The notes under the pieces: generated by a model
What the model was told of the DNA's origin: nothing
The model's input: only the letters and a program-made list of their open reading frames with translations
The model's database searches: none
Shown here: positions 36,375 to 46,346 of the stretch, piece after piece
Position numbering within the stretch: the stretch's first letter is position 1
How the letters are laid out: each line of letters opens with the position of its first letter
Made by a program: the position numbers and the translations under genes
Source of the DNA: Candidatus Ruania gallistercoris
GTDB lineage: Bacteria; Actinomycetota; Actinomycetes; Actinomycetales; Beutenbergiaceae
NCBI GenBank assembly: GCA_019116305.1
Contig: DXBY01000153.1
Coordinates: forward strand, 1-57,474
Direction of reading: 5' to 3'
DNA: 57,474 nucleotides

Positions 36375-37883
36375 GTGGCGAAGACGGCAGGTCGAGGTGA
36401 GCGACCGACCGGGCAGCGAACAGGCCGGCCACCTGCGCGCCGTCCGGCCCCGGCGAGCGCGAGCAACAAGCGCCAGCCGGCCAAGGTCTACCGCCGGCGC
36501 CGGATCACAGTAGGTCTGGCGCTGCTCCTGGTCCTCGGCACCGGGTACGCCGCGTTGGACGCCGCCGACATTGCGCCCGGTGTGCTGACCACCACCGAAC
36601 CCTGGCCGGAGGCGGAGCCGTTCCCGCAGCCCGCCCTGCCCGGTCCGGTGGCCGAGGCCGCGGTGCCGGGCCTGTCCGAGGATGCCCCGATGCCCACCAC
36701 CGAGGCACTGACCGAGCTGACAGCAGACCTCCTGCCACCCGCCGTGGCCGGCCCCGAACCCGGGGTGATGGTGACGGACGTGGCCAGCGGCACCGAGCTG
36801 CTCGCCCAGAACGTCGCCGACGCCTACGTCCCCGCCTCCAGCCTGAAGGTCCTGGTGGCGCTCGCGGCCGTAGCCACCTATGGCGACCAGCACCGGTTCG
36901 AGACCACTGTCACCACCGGCGGCGACGGCCAGATCGCCCTGGTGGGTGGCGGTGACCTCGCACTGGCCGCCGGCAGCGGCGACCCGGAGGCGGTGGTCGG
37001 CCATGCCGGCCTGGGCGACCTCGCCGCACAGACCGCCGAGGCGCTCACCGAGCAAGGGGTCACCAGCGTGCAGCTCGCATTGGACGACACCCTCTTCACC
37101 GGCCCCAGCCTGGCGCCCCGATGGGCGGATGTGGACCTGGCCAACGGCTGGGCGATGCACATGTCGCCACTCGCCGTGGACATCGGCCGCATCGATGGTC
37201 AGCTGCCGCGGTCCACCGATGCCGGGATGGACGCCGCCGAGACGTTCGCCGAGGCGCTCACCGATGCCGGCATCACCGTGGAGGGGGAGATCGAACGCGC
37301 TCCGGCCACCGAGGGTGGCACCGCACTGGCTACTGTCTCCTCGGCCACACTCGGCGAGATCGTCGGCTACACGCTGCAGGCCTCGGAGAACATCCTCTCC
37401 GAGACCCTTGGCCGAATGACAGCGGTCGGCACCGGGCACGAGGCAAGTTTCGCAGGAGCCAGCGAGGCGGTGCTCGCGGTGCTTGCCGAGCTCGGCCTGG
37501 ACACCTCCGGCAACACGATGGTGGATGCCTCCGGGGTGTCCTCGGCCAGCGAGCTCACCCCGCAGCTGCTCACCAGCGCAGTGCAGCTGGCAGCGGACGG
37601 CACGCACCCTGAGCTGCTCTCGATCGTCGACGGCGTTCCGGTCGCTGGTCTGGAAGGCACCCTCGCCTCCCGGCTGGGTGACGGTGCTGCGGCCGGCACA
37701 CTGCGCGCCAAGACCGGCACCCTGCCCCAGGCAATCTCCCTCACCGGTCTGGTCACCACAGCGGAAGGTCGCCTCCTGGCGTTCACGGTGCTCGCCAACG
37801 ACTTCGACTCCGGCGGGGCCTGGGGTGTGCGCGGGGCCGTGGACGAGTGGGCCACTGCGCTGGCCGCCTGCGGCTGCCGCTGA
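36375..37883 (+). CDS. dacB: D-alanyl-D-alanine carboxypeptidase/endopeptidase (PBP4 family)
   Basis: [13 protein letters not shown] (SxxK), [12 protein letters not shown] (SxN), RAKTGTLP (KTG). Confidence 0.92.
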   Translation: MAKTAGRGERPTGQRTGRPPARRPAPASASNKRQPAKVYRRRRITVGLALLLVLGTGYAALDAADIAPGVLTTTEPWPEAEPFPQPALPGPVAEAAVPGLSEDAPMPTTEALTELTADLLPPAVAGPEPGVMVTDVASGTELLAQNVADAYVPASSLKVLVALAAVATYGDQHRFETTVTTGGDGQIALVGGGDLALAAGSGDPEAVVGHAGLGDLAAQTAEALTEQGVTSVQLALDDTLFTGPSLAPRWADVDLANGWAMHMSPLAVDIGRIDGQLPRSTDAGMDAAETFAEALTDAGITVEGEIERAPATEGGTALATVSSATLGEIVGYTLQASENILSETLGRMTAVGTGHEASFAGASEAVLAVLAELGLDTSGNTMVDASGVSSASELTPQLLTSAVQLAADGTHPELLSIVDGVPVAGLEGTLASRLGDGAAAGTLRAKTGTLPQAISLTGLVTTAEGRLLAFTVLANDFDSGGAWGVRGAVDEWATALAACGCR

Positions 37884-37945
37884 CCCGCAGCGGGCACGCC
37901 CGGCCGTGGACTGCTCAGCCGCATCCGGCCCGACCCGCGCCCCGC

Positions 37946-39499
37946 TCAGCCGGCCTCGGGCGCTGTCGCCTCCTCGGTGCCGACCTCCCGCTCGGCAGCT
38001 TCCGGCCGCTCGATCCGCACCCGTCCGCGCATCGCGATGTAGTGGAACAACCCACCGAGCAGGGCACCGATCAGCCAAGCGAACCCGCCGAGCGCCGCCA
38101 GGGCGGGCACCCACACCGCAGCGATGGAGAAGATCGCCGCCAGACCGCCCGCCGCCAGCGCCCGCCGGTTCCAGCCGTTGCGGAAGTAGTAGACGCCAGC
38201 GGGGTCGGCGGTGAACATGTCCGACACACTCAACCGCCCCCGGCGGAGCAGGTAATAGTCAGCCACCAGGATTCCGTACAGCGGAGCGAGGATGGCGCCG
38301 AGGGTGTCCACGAACGCGGGCAGCCCCATGTCTGCGATCACGGCGACCCAGAGCCCGCCGATGATGAAGCCGAACACTGCGGTGATCACCCCGCCGATCT
38401 TGAAGCTGATCCGGGACGGCATCAGGTTCGCCAAGTCGTAGGCGGGCGGGATGAAGTTCGCCACCAGGTTGATGCCGACGGTGGCGAGCAGGAAGGTGAT
38501 CGCCGCGAGCACGGTCAGCGCCGGGTTGCCCACCTGGCCGACGATGTCGGCCGGGTTGGTCAGCGGATCGCCGGTGCCGTCCTGGTAGACGATGTAGGCG
38601 CCCGCCGTGGTGAACAGGGACAGGAAGGTGAAGAAGGCCAGCGAGACGGGCAGCCCGAGGAAGTTGCCCCGGCGCATCTGCCGGGTGGTGCGGGTGAACC
38701 GGGCGAAGTCACCGAAGTTCACCACCACGGCGGCGAAGTAGGCGACCATCGTGCCGGTCACTCCGGCGAAAGCCAAGAATGCCGACATGCCGCTCTGCGA
38801 CTCACCCTGGAACAACGAGCCGATGCCGGTGAGCAGCTCATCTCCGGCCTGGATCCAGATCGCGATCAGCAGCAGCACCATCACCACGTACACCGCAGGC
38901 CCGGCGAAGTTCAGGAACTTGGCGATCCAGTCGATCCCGCGCACGAACAGCAGCACCTGCAGGGCGGCCACGATCACGTAAGAGAGCCACTCGATCGCCG
39001 TCATCCCGAGGAAGGTGCCGGCGGGGCCGGTGCCGACGATCGCGTGCAGTGCCAGCGCCACCGCCGTGGAGGCGAAGTAGGTCTGTGCGCCGTACCAGAA
39101 CATCCCCACGATGCCGCGTAGCAGTGCCGGAAACTTGGCGCCGAACACGCCCATGCTGGTGCGGGCCATCACCGCGTACGGGACGCCGTAGCGCACACTA
39201 GGTCGGCCGGACAGGCCCACCAGGCCCATCACGATGAACCCGGCCAGGATGATCGCGGCGAACACGTACCAGCCGCTGATCCCGGCAGTGATGAACAGAC
39301 TGGCGGCCAGGGTGTAGCCGGCCAGGGACTGGACATCATTGGTCCAGACGTTGAAGATCGCGAACGAACCCCATTTCCGCCCGGCCGGCGGCACCGGGGC
39401 CAAGTCCTCGTTGTAGAGACGCTTGTCCTGGTCGGTCACCGTGTAGTGGTGGATCGGCAGGAGTTCGTCGTGAGCCTTGATCGTGCGTTGCGGAGCCAT
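37946..39499 (-). CDS. NCS1 family nucleobase:cation symporter
   Basis: N-terminal LAPVPPAGRKWGSFAIFNVWTNDVQSLAGY and multi-TM pattern typical of NCS1. Confidence 0.9.
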   Translation of the reverse strand: MAPQRTIKAHDELLPIHHYTVTDQDKRLYNEDLAPVPPAGRKWGSFAIFNVWTNDVQSLAGYTLAASLFITAGISGWYVFAAIILAGFIVMGLVGLSGRPSVRYGVPYAVMARTSMGVFGAKFPALLRGIVGMFWYGAQTYFASTAVALALHAIVGTGPAGTFLGMTAIEWLSYVIVAALQVLLFVRGIDWIAKFLNFAGPAVYVVMVLLLIAIWIQAGDELLTGIGSLFQGESQSGMSAFLAFAGVTGTMVAYFAAVVVNFGDFARFTRTTRQMRRGNFLGLPVSLAFFTFLSLFTTAGAYIVYQDGTGDPLTNPADIVGQVGNPALTVLAAITFLLATVGINLVANFIPPAYDLANLMPSRISFKIGGVITAVFGFIIGGLWVAVIADMGLPAFVDTLGAILAPLYGILVADYYLLRRGRLSVSDMFTADPAGVYYFRNGWNRRALAAGGLAAIFSIAAVWVPALAALGGFAWLIGALLGGLFHYIAMRGRVRIERPEAAEREVGTEEATAPEAG

Positions 39500-39672
39500 G
39501 TGTTCTCCCTACTCGTCCTTGAGTTCTCGCGTGACGGAAAGTGTATGACACGAAGTGGAATCTGCCTAGTGCGGTGATGCTGGCTCTGCGCCGAGGGGTG
39601 GCCTGTATCTCCGGTCCTCGTGCGGCCACCGGTGCGGACGGCGGAGGTCACGGGAGTCCGTAAGGTGGGGGA

Positions 39673-40752
39673 ATGGCAACTGAGCCCGGAGCAGCACCCA
39701 CCGACGACGCCCCGCGGCCCGCCGTGGACTGGGACCTGGCTACCCGCCGCGCCCGCCAGCTCGCCCGCCCCGGTCCGACAGTGCACCCGGCCGAGGCACG
39801 GGACCTGGTGGCCGAGCTGCGCGGGTCTGCGCGGGCGGCCCCGGCGCATGTGGGTGCGGTCACCGGGCTGCTCGAGCCTGCCCTGCAGGCCGGGGCGGGA
39901 CCGGTGTACGTGCTCGACCGGCCGCGCTGGGTGGAAGCGAACCTGACCATGTTCCGGTCCCTGATCGGCGATGTGCTCCCTACCCCCACCAGCGCGTGGG
40001 GTGCGCGGGCCACGGCGATGGAGCTCGCCGCAGTGCTCGGACTGCTCTCCACCCGGGTGCTCGGACAGTACGACCCGTACAGCATCACCTCGGCCGGCAC
40101 CGGCCGCCTCGTGCTGGTCGCCCCGACCATCCTGAGCATCCAGACCGAGCTGGGCCTGCGCCGTCGGGACTTCGGCCTGTGGGTGTGCCTGCACGAGCAG
40201 ACCCACGCCCTCCAGTTCGCGGCCGCCCCCTGGCTCGCCGACCATCTGCGCACCACGATGCGCGAGCTTCTGGGCACGCTGACCGAGACCGGTGACGGCG
40301 CCGACCGGCTGGAGCAGTTCGTCCGGGCGCTACCCCAGGTGCTGCGCGGCGACCGCCGCGATGCGACGTCCTCCTCGCTGTTGGACACCGTGCTCACGGA
40401 ACCGGAGCGGGACCTGTTGGCCGAGACGATGGCCACGATGTCTCTGCTCGAAGGGCATGCGGACGTGGTGATGGACGAGGTGGGCCCGCAGGTGGTGCCC
40501 ACTGTCCGTACGATCCGCCGGGCCTTCGAACGACGGCGCTCGGGCACCTCGCCGATGGACGTGCTGGTGCGCCGACTGCTCGGTCTGGACGCCAAGCTCG
40601 CGCAGTACCGCAACGGCGCACGATTCGTCCGGAGCGTGGTCGACCAGGTTGGACACGACGGCTTCAACGCGGTCTGGTCCGGGCCGGAGCACCTGCCCCG
40701 GGCGGCCGAGCTCGCCGACCCCCAGGCGTGGGTGCGGCGCGTGCACGGCTGA
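39673..40752 (+). CDS. zinc-dependent metalloprotease (F420-biosynthesis-associated family, DUF2342-like)
   Basis: LHEQTHALQF (HExxH), EGHADVVMDEVG; located directly before tilS as is usual in Actinobacteria. Confidence 0.88.
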   Translation: MATEPGAAPTDDAPRPAVDWDLATRRARQLARPGPTVHPAEARDLVAELRGSARAAPAHVGAVTGLLEPALQAGAGPVYVLDRPRWVEANLTMFRSLIGDVLPTPTSAWGARATAMELAAVLGLLSTRVLGQYDPYSITSAGTGRLVLVAPTILSIQTELGLRRRDFGLWVCLHEQTHALQFAAAPWLADHLRTTMRELLGTLTETGDGADRLEQFVRALPQVLRGDRRDATSSSLLDTVLTEPERDLLAETMATMSLLEGHADVVMDEVGPQVVPTVRTIRRAFERRRSGTSPMDVLVRRLLGLDAKLAQYRNGARFVRSVVDQVGHDGFNAVWSGPEHLPRAAELADPQAWVRRVHG

Positions 40753-41948
40753 TGGCCGGCCCGCCCGGACCGGTGGCCCGTGTCCGGTCCGCACTGCGCA
40801 CCTTCCTCGGCCACCGGCTCGCGGCCGGTGAGGTGGCTCGCGACGACCTGATCCTCATCGCCTGCTCCGGTGGGCCGGACTCGCTGGCGCTGGCTGCCGC
40901 CGCGGCGTTCGTCGCTCCGCGGCTGGGTCTGCGGGTCGGGGCGGTGCACGTGGACCACGGCCTGCAGCCCGGCAGCGCCGAGGTGGCCGAGCAGACCGTG
41001 GCCGCCTGTGCCGCTCTGGGGCTCGCGCCGAGCCTGGCCGTCCGGCCGGCGCACCCCGGCGAAGCCGAGCTGGTGGCCCCCGGAGGTCCTCATACCCCCG
41101 TCGCCACGGACGTGCCCGCTGCCACGGACCGGCCGGATCTGCCCGGCACGCCTGGCCCGGGCGGCCCGCCCGCCCCGGGGGGCCCCGAAGCCAGGGCGCG
41201 CACCCTGCGGTACACCGCGCTCGAGGCGACCCGGCAGGAGCAGCGAGCCTGCGCCGTCGTGCTGGGCCACACCCAGGACGACCAGGCCGAGACGGTGCTG
41301 CTCGCCCTCGCCCGGGGCTCCGGCACCCGCGCCATCGCCGGGATGGCGCCGGTGCGAGGCCGGCTCTGGCGGCCGCTGCTGAGTGTGACCCGGGCGGACA
41401 CGGAGGCGATGTGCCGGGACGCCGAGCTACCCGCCTGGCACGACCCGACGAACGCACTGGACGGCCCATGGCGCACTGCCGACGGCGGCCCCCTGCCCCG
41501 TGCCGCGATCCGGCACCGGGTGCTCCCCGCGCTGCAGGAGGTGCTCGGGCCCGGTGTCCGCGCGGCGCTGAGCCGCACCGCAGAGCAGGCCCGGGACGAT
41601 GCCGACCACCTCGATGCACTCGCCGAGCAGGTCTGGACCCGGGCCGCTGTGACCACGACGGCGCCGGTGCAGCTGGAGGCCGCGGTACTGACTGCACAGC
41701 CCCCTGCGCTGCGCCGCCGGGTGCTGCACCGTGCGGCACTGGCCGCCGGCAGTCCCGCCGGAGCGCTCGGATCGGTGCATGTGCGCCGCCTCGAGGCGCT
41801 GGTCACCGACTGGCACGGCCAGGGCCCGGTCCACCTGCCCGGGGGCCTCGAAGGGGTGAGAGAATGTGGCAGGCTTGTGCTGCGCGCGGCTCCGTCGGCC
41901 CGGACCGGTGGCGGGCGCCCGGACCCGACCGTCGATCTGGAGAAGTGA
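40752..41948 (+). CDS. tilS: tRNA(Ile)-lysidine synthetase
   Basis: ACSGGPDSLAL P-loop motif, GHTQDDQAETVLLALARGSG, RPLL. Confidence 0.93.
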   Translation: MAGPPGPVARVRSALRTFLGHRLAAGEVARDDLILIACSGGPDSLALAAAAAFVAPRLGLRVGAVHVDHGLQPGSAEVAEQTVAACAALGLAPSLAVRPAHPGEAELVAPGGPHTPVATDVPAATDRPDLPGTPGPGGPPAPGGPEARARTLRYTALEATRQEQRACAVVLGHTQDDQAETVLLALARGSGTRAIAGMAPVRGRLWRPLLSVTRADTEAMCRDAELPAWHDPTNALDGPWRTADGGPLPRAAIRHRVLPALQEVLGPGVRAALSRTAEQARDDADHLDALAEQVWTRAAVTTTAPVQLEAAVLTAQPPALRRRVLHRAALAAGSPAGALGSVHVRRLEALVTDWHGQGPVHLPGGLEGVRECGRLVLRAAPSARTGGGRPDPTVDLEK

Positions 41949-42503
41949 GTGGACGCCACCGATATGGGCTCGGACCTGGAGAAGGTCCTGCTCACCGAGG
42001 ACCAGATCGCCGCTCGCCTGGATGAGCTGGCGGCACAGATCGACGCCGACTACGCCGGTCGGGAGATCCTGCTCGTCGGGGTGCTCAAGGGTGCGGTGAT
42101 GGTGATGGCCGACCTGTCCCGGCGGATGCACACCGAGCTGCGGATGGACTGGATGGCGGTCTCCTCCTACGGCTCGGGGACCAGGTCCTCCGGCGTGGTG
42201 CGCATCCTCAAGGATCTGGACACCGACATCGACGGCAAGCATGTGCTCATCGCCGAGGACATCATCGACTCCGGGCTGACCCTGTCCTGGCTGGTCTCCA
42301 ACCTGCGCAGCCGCAATCCTGCCTCGGTCCAGGTGGCCGCACTGCTGCGCAAACCGGAGTCGGTGAAGGTGGACGTGGATGTGCGCTACGTCGGTTTCGA
42401 CGTGCCCTCGGAGTTCGTGGTGGGCTACGGCCTGGACTATGCCGGCCGGTACCGGAACCTCCCGTTCGTGGGCACGCTCGCCCCGCACGTGTACCAGCGC
42501 TGA
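41949..42503 (+). CDS. hpt: hypoxanthine phosphoribosyltransferase
   Basis: VLIAEDIIDSGLTLSWL PRPP motif; LVGVLKGAVMVMADL; adjacent to tilS and ftsH. Confidence 0.95.
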   Translation: MDATDMGSDLEKVLLTEDQIAARLDELAAQIDADYAGREILLVGVLKGAVMVMADLSRRMHTELRMDWMAVSSYGSGTRSSGVVRILKDLDTDIDGKHVLIAEDIIDSGLTLSWLVSNLRSRNPASVQVAALLRKPESVKVDVDVRYVGFDVPSEFVVGYGLDYAGRYRNLPFVGTLAPHVYQR

Positions 42504-42617
42504 ACGGCGAGGAGCGCTCATGCCCTCGGCGAACAGAGACCGGAATTATCTGCCGTGTCGTATAGCGTCACCTGAGGAACTGCTAGCAGGAGGGACCCCG
42601 GCCACCGGGATCAGGCG

Positions 42618-44867
42618 ATGAATCTGAAGAAGTTGCTGCGCGGTCCGCTGATCTGGATCCTCATCCCGATCATCGTGATCATCGTGAGTTTTCAGCTCAT
42701 GGGCGGCGGCGGTGTGCGCGAGATCGACACCTCCGCCGGTCTGGAGCTGCTCTCCGGTGACACAGTGGAGCAGGCCGAGATCACCGACGGTGAGCAGCGC
42801 GTCGCCCTCACCCTGTCCGAGGACTACGTGGCCGAGGACGGCGAGAACTACGGCCAGCAGGTGGAGTTCTACTACGTCGCCCCGCAGGGGGACACCGTGG
42901 CGACCGCGGTCGCGGATGCGGCGCCGGCACAGGGCTACAACTCCGTGGTGCCGCAAACCCCGTGGTGGTCCAGTCTGCTGATGACCATGCTCACCGTGCT
43001 GCTGCTGGTGGGTGTGTTCTGGTTCATCATGTCCCGGATGCAGGGCGGCAACTCCCGGATGATGAACTTCGGGAAGTCCAAGGCCAAGCAGGTGACCAAG
43101 GAGACCCCGAAGGTCAAGTTCTCCGACGTGGCCGGTGTCGACGAGGCGGTCGAGGAGCTCGAGGAAATCAAGGACTTCCTGTCCAGCCCGGACCGGTTCC
43201 AGGCGGTCGGGGCGAAGATCCCCAAGGGTGTGCTCCTCTACGGCCCGCCCGGAACGGGGAAGACCCTGATGGCCCGGTCGGTGGCCGGTGAGGCCGGGGT
43301 GCCCTTCTACTCCATCTCCGGATCGGACTTCGTGGAGATGTTCGTGGGTGTGGGTGCCTCCCGGGTGCGCGACCTGTTCGAGCAGGCGAAGAACAATGCC
43401 CCGGCGATCATCTTCGTGGACGAGATCGACGCCGTCGGCCGCCAGCGGGGCGCCGGCCTGGGTGGCGGGCACGACGAGCGCGAGCAGACCCTGAACCAGC
43501 TCCTGGTGGAGATGGACGGGTTCGACTCGAACACGAACGTGATCCTGATCGCCGCCACCAACCGCCCGGACATCCTCGACCCGGCGCTGCTGCGCCCCGG
43601 CCGCTTCGACCGGCAGATCGCGGTGGAGTCCCCGGACCTGAAGGGTCGCGAGGCGATCCTGCGGGTGCACTCGCAGGGCAAGCCGATGGCCCCCGACGTG
43701 GACCTGCACGCGATCGCCAAGCGCACCCCGGGCTTCACCGGTGCCGACCTGGCGAACGCCCTGAACGAGGCCGCCCTGCTCACCGCCCGGCAGAGCGGCG
43801 AGATGATCGGCAACTGGGAGCTGGACGAAGCCATCGACCGGGTGATCGCCGGGCCGCAGAAGAAGACCCGGGTGATGAACGAGTCCGAGCGCAAGCTCAC
43901 CGCCTACCACGAGGGTGGGCACGCCCTGGTGGCCGCGGCGCTGCGGTACACCGATCCGGTCACCAAGGTGACCATCCTGCCGCGTGGGCGCGCCCTCGGG
44001 TACACGATGGTGATGCCCGCCGAGGACAAGTACTCCACCACCCGCAACGAGCTACTCGACCAGCTCGCCTACGCGATGGGTGGCCGGGTCGCCGAGGAGA
44101 TCGTCTTCCACGACCCGACCACCGGGGCCTCCAACGACATCGAGAAGGCCACCGCCACTGCGCGCAAGATGGTCAAGGAGTTCGGGATGAGTGAGCGGGT
44201 CGGCGCGATCCGGCTCGGTACCCCGGACAGCGAGGTGTTCCTCGGCCGGGACATGGGTCACCAGCGGGAGTACTCCGAGGACGTCGCCGGGCTGGTGGAC
44301 GAGGAGGTGCGCCGGATGATCGACTCCGCGCACGACGAGGCCTGGCAGATCCTGAACGAGTACCGGCACGTGCTGGACAGTCTCGCCACCGAGCTGTTGG
44401 AGCGGGAGACGCTGAACCAGGCCGAGCTGGCCGAGGTGTTCGCTGCTGTGGTCAAGCGCGACCCCCGCCCGGTCTGGCTGTCCAGCGACGACCGGCCGGT
44501 CAGCGACCTGCCGCCGGTGCAGACTCCGCTGGAGTTGTCCCAGGGGCAGCAGCCGATGGAGCCCCAGGACGAGGCGGCCGCTGCCGGTGACGACACGGCA
44601 ACCGGTCCGATCGCCCCGGGCGGGGAGCCGGCACCGGGCACCCGACGTCCGGAGCAGGCCGAGACCTCCGGTCTCTACGATCAGGCCGTCGACGGCGGGG
44701 CGCACCCGGGTGGTGCGGTTCCGGACGGCGGGGCGCACCCCGGCGGGACGCCGCACCAGGGCTGGGGTCAGCCGGGTGGCGAGGCGACCGGGCCGGGGCA
44801 GCCCGGGCAGCCGGGTCCCGAGGAACCCGGAGCTGGGCAGCCCGGCCGGCCCGAGGAGCCCCGGTGA
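42618..44867 (+). CDS. ftsH: ATP-dependent zinc metalloprotease FtsH
   Basis: [38 protein letters not shown] zinc motif. Confidence 0.97.
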   Translation: MNLKKLLRGPLIWILIPIIVIIVSFQLMGGGGVREIDTSAGLELLSGDTVEQAEITDGEQRVALTLSEDYVAEDGENYGQQVEFYYVAPQGDTVATAVADAAPAQGYNSVVPQTPWWSSLLMTMLTVLLLVGVFWFIMSRMQGGNSRMMNFGKSKAKQVTKETPKVKFSDVAGVDEAVEELEEIKDFLSSPDRFQAVGAKIPKGVLLYGPPGTGKTLMARSVAGEAGVPFYSISGSDFVEMFVGVGASRVRDLFEQAKNNAPAIIFVDEIDAVGRQRGAGLGGGHDEREQTLNQLLVEMDGFDSNTNVILIAATNRPDILDPALLRPGRFDRQIAVESPDLKGREAILRVHSQGKPMAPDVDLHAIAKRTPGFTGADLANALNEAALLTARQSGEMIGNWELDEAIDRVIAGPQKKTRVMNESERKLTAYHEGGHALVAAALRYTDPVTKVTILPRGRALGYTMVMPAEDKYSTTRNELLDQLAYAMGGRVAEEIVFHDPTTGASNDIEKATATARKMVKEFGMSERVGAIRLGTPDSEVFLGRDMGHQREYSEDVAGLVDEEVRRMIDSAHDEAWQILNEYRHVLDSLATELLERETLNQAELAEVFAAVVKRDPRPVWLSSDDRPVSDLPPVQTPLELSQGQQPMEPQDEAAAAGDDTATGPIAPGGEPAPGTRRPEQAETSGLYDQAVDGGAHPGGAVPDGGAHPGGTPHQGWGQPGGEATGPGQPGQPGPEEPGAGQPGRPEEPR

Positions 44868-45493
44868 GCGATCACCAGCCGAGTACCGCCGAGCGGGACG
44901 CGGGCGTGCCCGACGGTGCCACCGAGAACCAGTACGACGTCGCCGGCGTGCAGCGGGCGGTCCGGGATCTGCTCCGGGCCGTGGGGGAGGACCCGGACCG
45001 GCCCGGGCTGCGGGACACCCCCGCCCGGATGGCGCGGGCCTACACGGAGATCTTCTCCGGGCTGCGCCAGGACCCCGAGGACGTCGTGCAGACGTTCTTC
45101 GACATCGATCACGAAGAGATGGTGATCGTGCGCGATATCGAGGTCTACTCCACCTGCGAGCACCACCTGCTGCCGTTCCACGGGGTGGCGCACGTCGGCT
45201 ACATCCCCTCGGCGGCCGGCACGGTGACGGGCCTGAGCAAACTCGCCCGACTCGTGGACGTCTACGCCAAGCGTCCCCAGGTGCAGGAACGGCTCACCAC
45301 CCAGATCGCCGACGCGCTGGTGCGCCTGCTCGACGCTCGCGGAGTGATCGTGGTGGTGGAGTGCGAGCACCTGTGCATGTCCATGCGTGGGGTCCGCAAA
45401 CCCGGGTCACGCACGGTGACCTCCGCCGTCCGCGGAATGATGCGCAACAGTGCCACCCGCGCCGAGGCGATGAGCCTGATCGCCCGGGCGTAA
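44864..45493 (+). CDS. folE: GTP cyclohydrolase I
   Basis: [50 protein letters not shown]. Confidence 0.97.
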   Translation: MSDHQPSTAERDAGVPDGATENQYDVAGVQRAVRDLLRAVGEDPDRPGLRDTPARMARAYTEIFSGLRQDPEDVVQTFFDIDHEEMVIVRDIEVYSTCEHHLLPFHGVAHVGYIPSAAGTVTGLSKLARLVDVYAKRPQVQERLTTQIADALVRLLDARGVIVVVECEHLCMSMRGVRKPGSRTVTSAVRGMMRNSATRAEAMSLIARA

Positions 45494-45515
45494 GATCTGC
45501 CGGCGTGGATAAGGT

Positions 45516-46346
45516 GTGCGAGTGACCTCGCGGACGTTGGTGATGGGGGTGGTCAATGTGACCCCCGACTCCTTCAGCGACGGCGGCCAGTGGTTCGAGA
45601 CCGACGTCGCCATTGCCCACGGGCACACGCTCCTGGAGCAGGGTGCGGACATCGTCGACGTCGGCGGGGAGTCCACCCGGCCCGGTGCCGACCGGGTGCC
45701 GGAGGGCGACGAACTCGACCGAGTGCTCCCGGTGGTCGAGGCGATGGCGGCCCGAGGGGCACGGGTCAGTGTGGATACGATGCGCGCCACTGTGGCCGAC
45801 GCTGCCTTGACCGCCGGCGCCAGCCTGATCAACGACGTCTCCGGCGGGCTGGCCGATCCCGAGATGGCCGGGGTGATTGCTGACCACGGCAGCACCTACG
45901 TCCTCTCCCACTGGCGGGGGCACTCGGATGTGATGACCGGCCGCGCCGTGTATACCGATGTCACGGGCGAAGTGTTGGCCGAGCTCTCCGAGCGGGTCAG
46001 CGCGCTGCGCGATGCCGGGGTGCCCGGTGACCAGATCGTGCTCGACCCAGGGCTGGGCTTCGCGAAGAACGCCGAGCACAACTGGCGGCTGCTGGCCGAT
46101 CTGGACCAGCTGATGGCGCTCGGTCACCCGGTGCTCATCGGTGCGTCCCGGAAACGGTTCCTCGGCCAGATCCTCGCCGACGCCGGAGCCGAGTCGCTCC
46201 CGGCGTTCCGGGACCGGGCCACGGCAGCGGTCAGTGCGCTGGCAGCGGCCAAGGGCGTGTGGGCGGTGCGGGTGCATGATGTGGCCGGTAGCGTCGACGC
46301 CATCCGGGTGGCCCAGGCATGGCGGGAGGCTGAGAATGAGCGGTGA
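45516..46346 (+). CDS. folP: dihydropteroate synthase
   Basis: MGVVNVTPDSFSDGG, DVGGESTRPGAD, DPGLGFAKNAEHN. Confidence 0.96.
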   Translation: MRVTSRTLVMGVVNVTPDSFSDGGQWFETDVAIAHGHTLLEQGADIVDVGGESTRPGADRVPEGDELDRVLPVVEAMAARGARVSVDTMRATVADAALTAGASLINDVSGGLADPEMAGVIADHGSTYVLSHWRGHSDVMTGRAVYTDVTGEVLAELSERVSALRDAGVPGDQIVLDPGLGFAKNAEHNWRLLADLDQLMALGHPVLIGASRKRFLGQILADAGAESLPAFRDRATAAVSALAAAKGVWAVRVHDVAGSVDAIRVAQAWREAENER

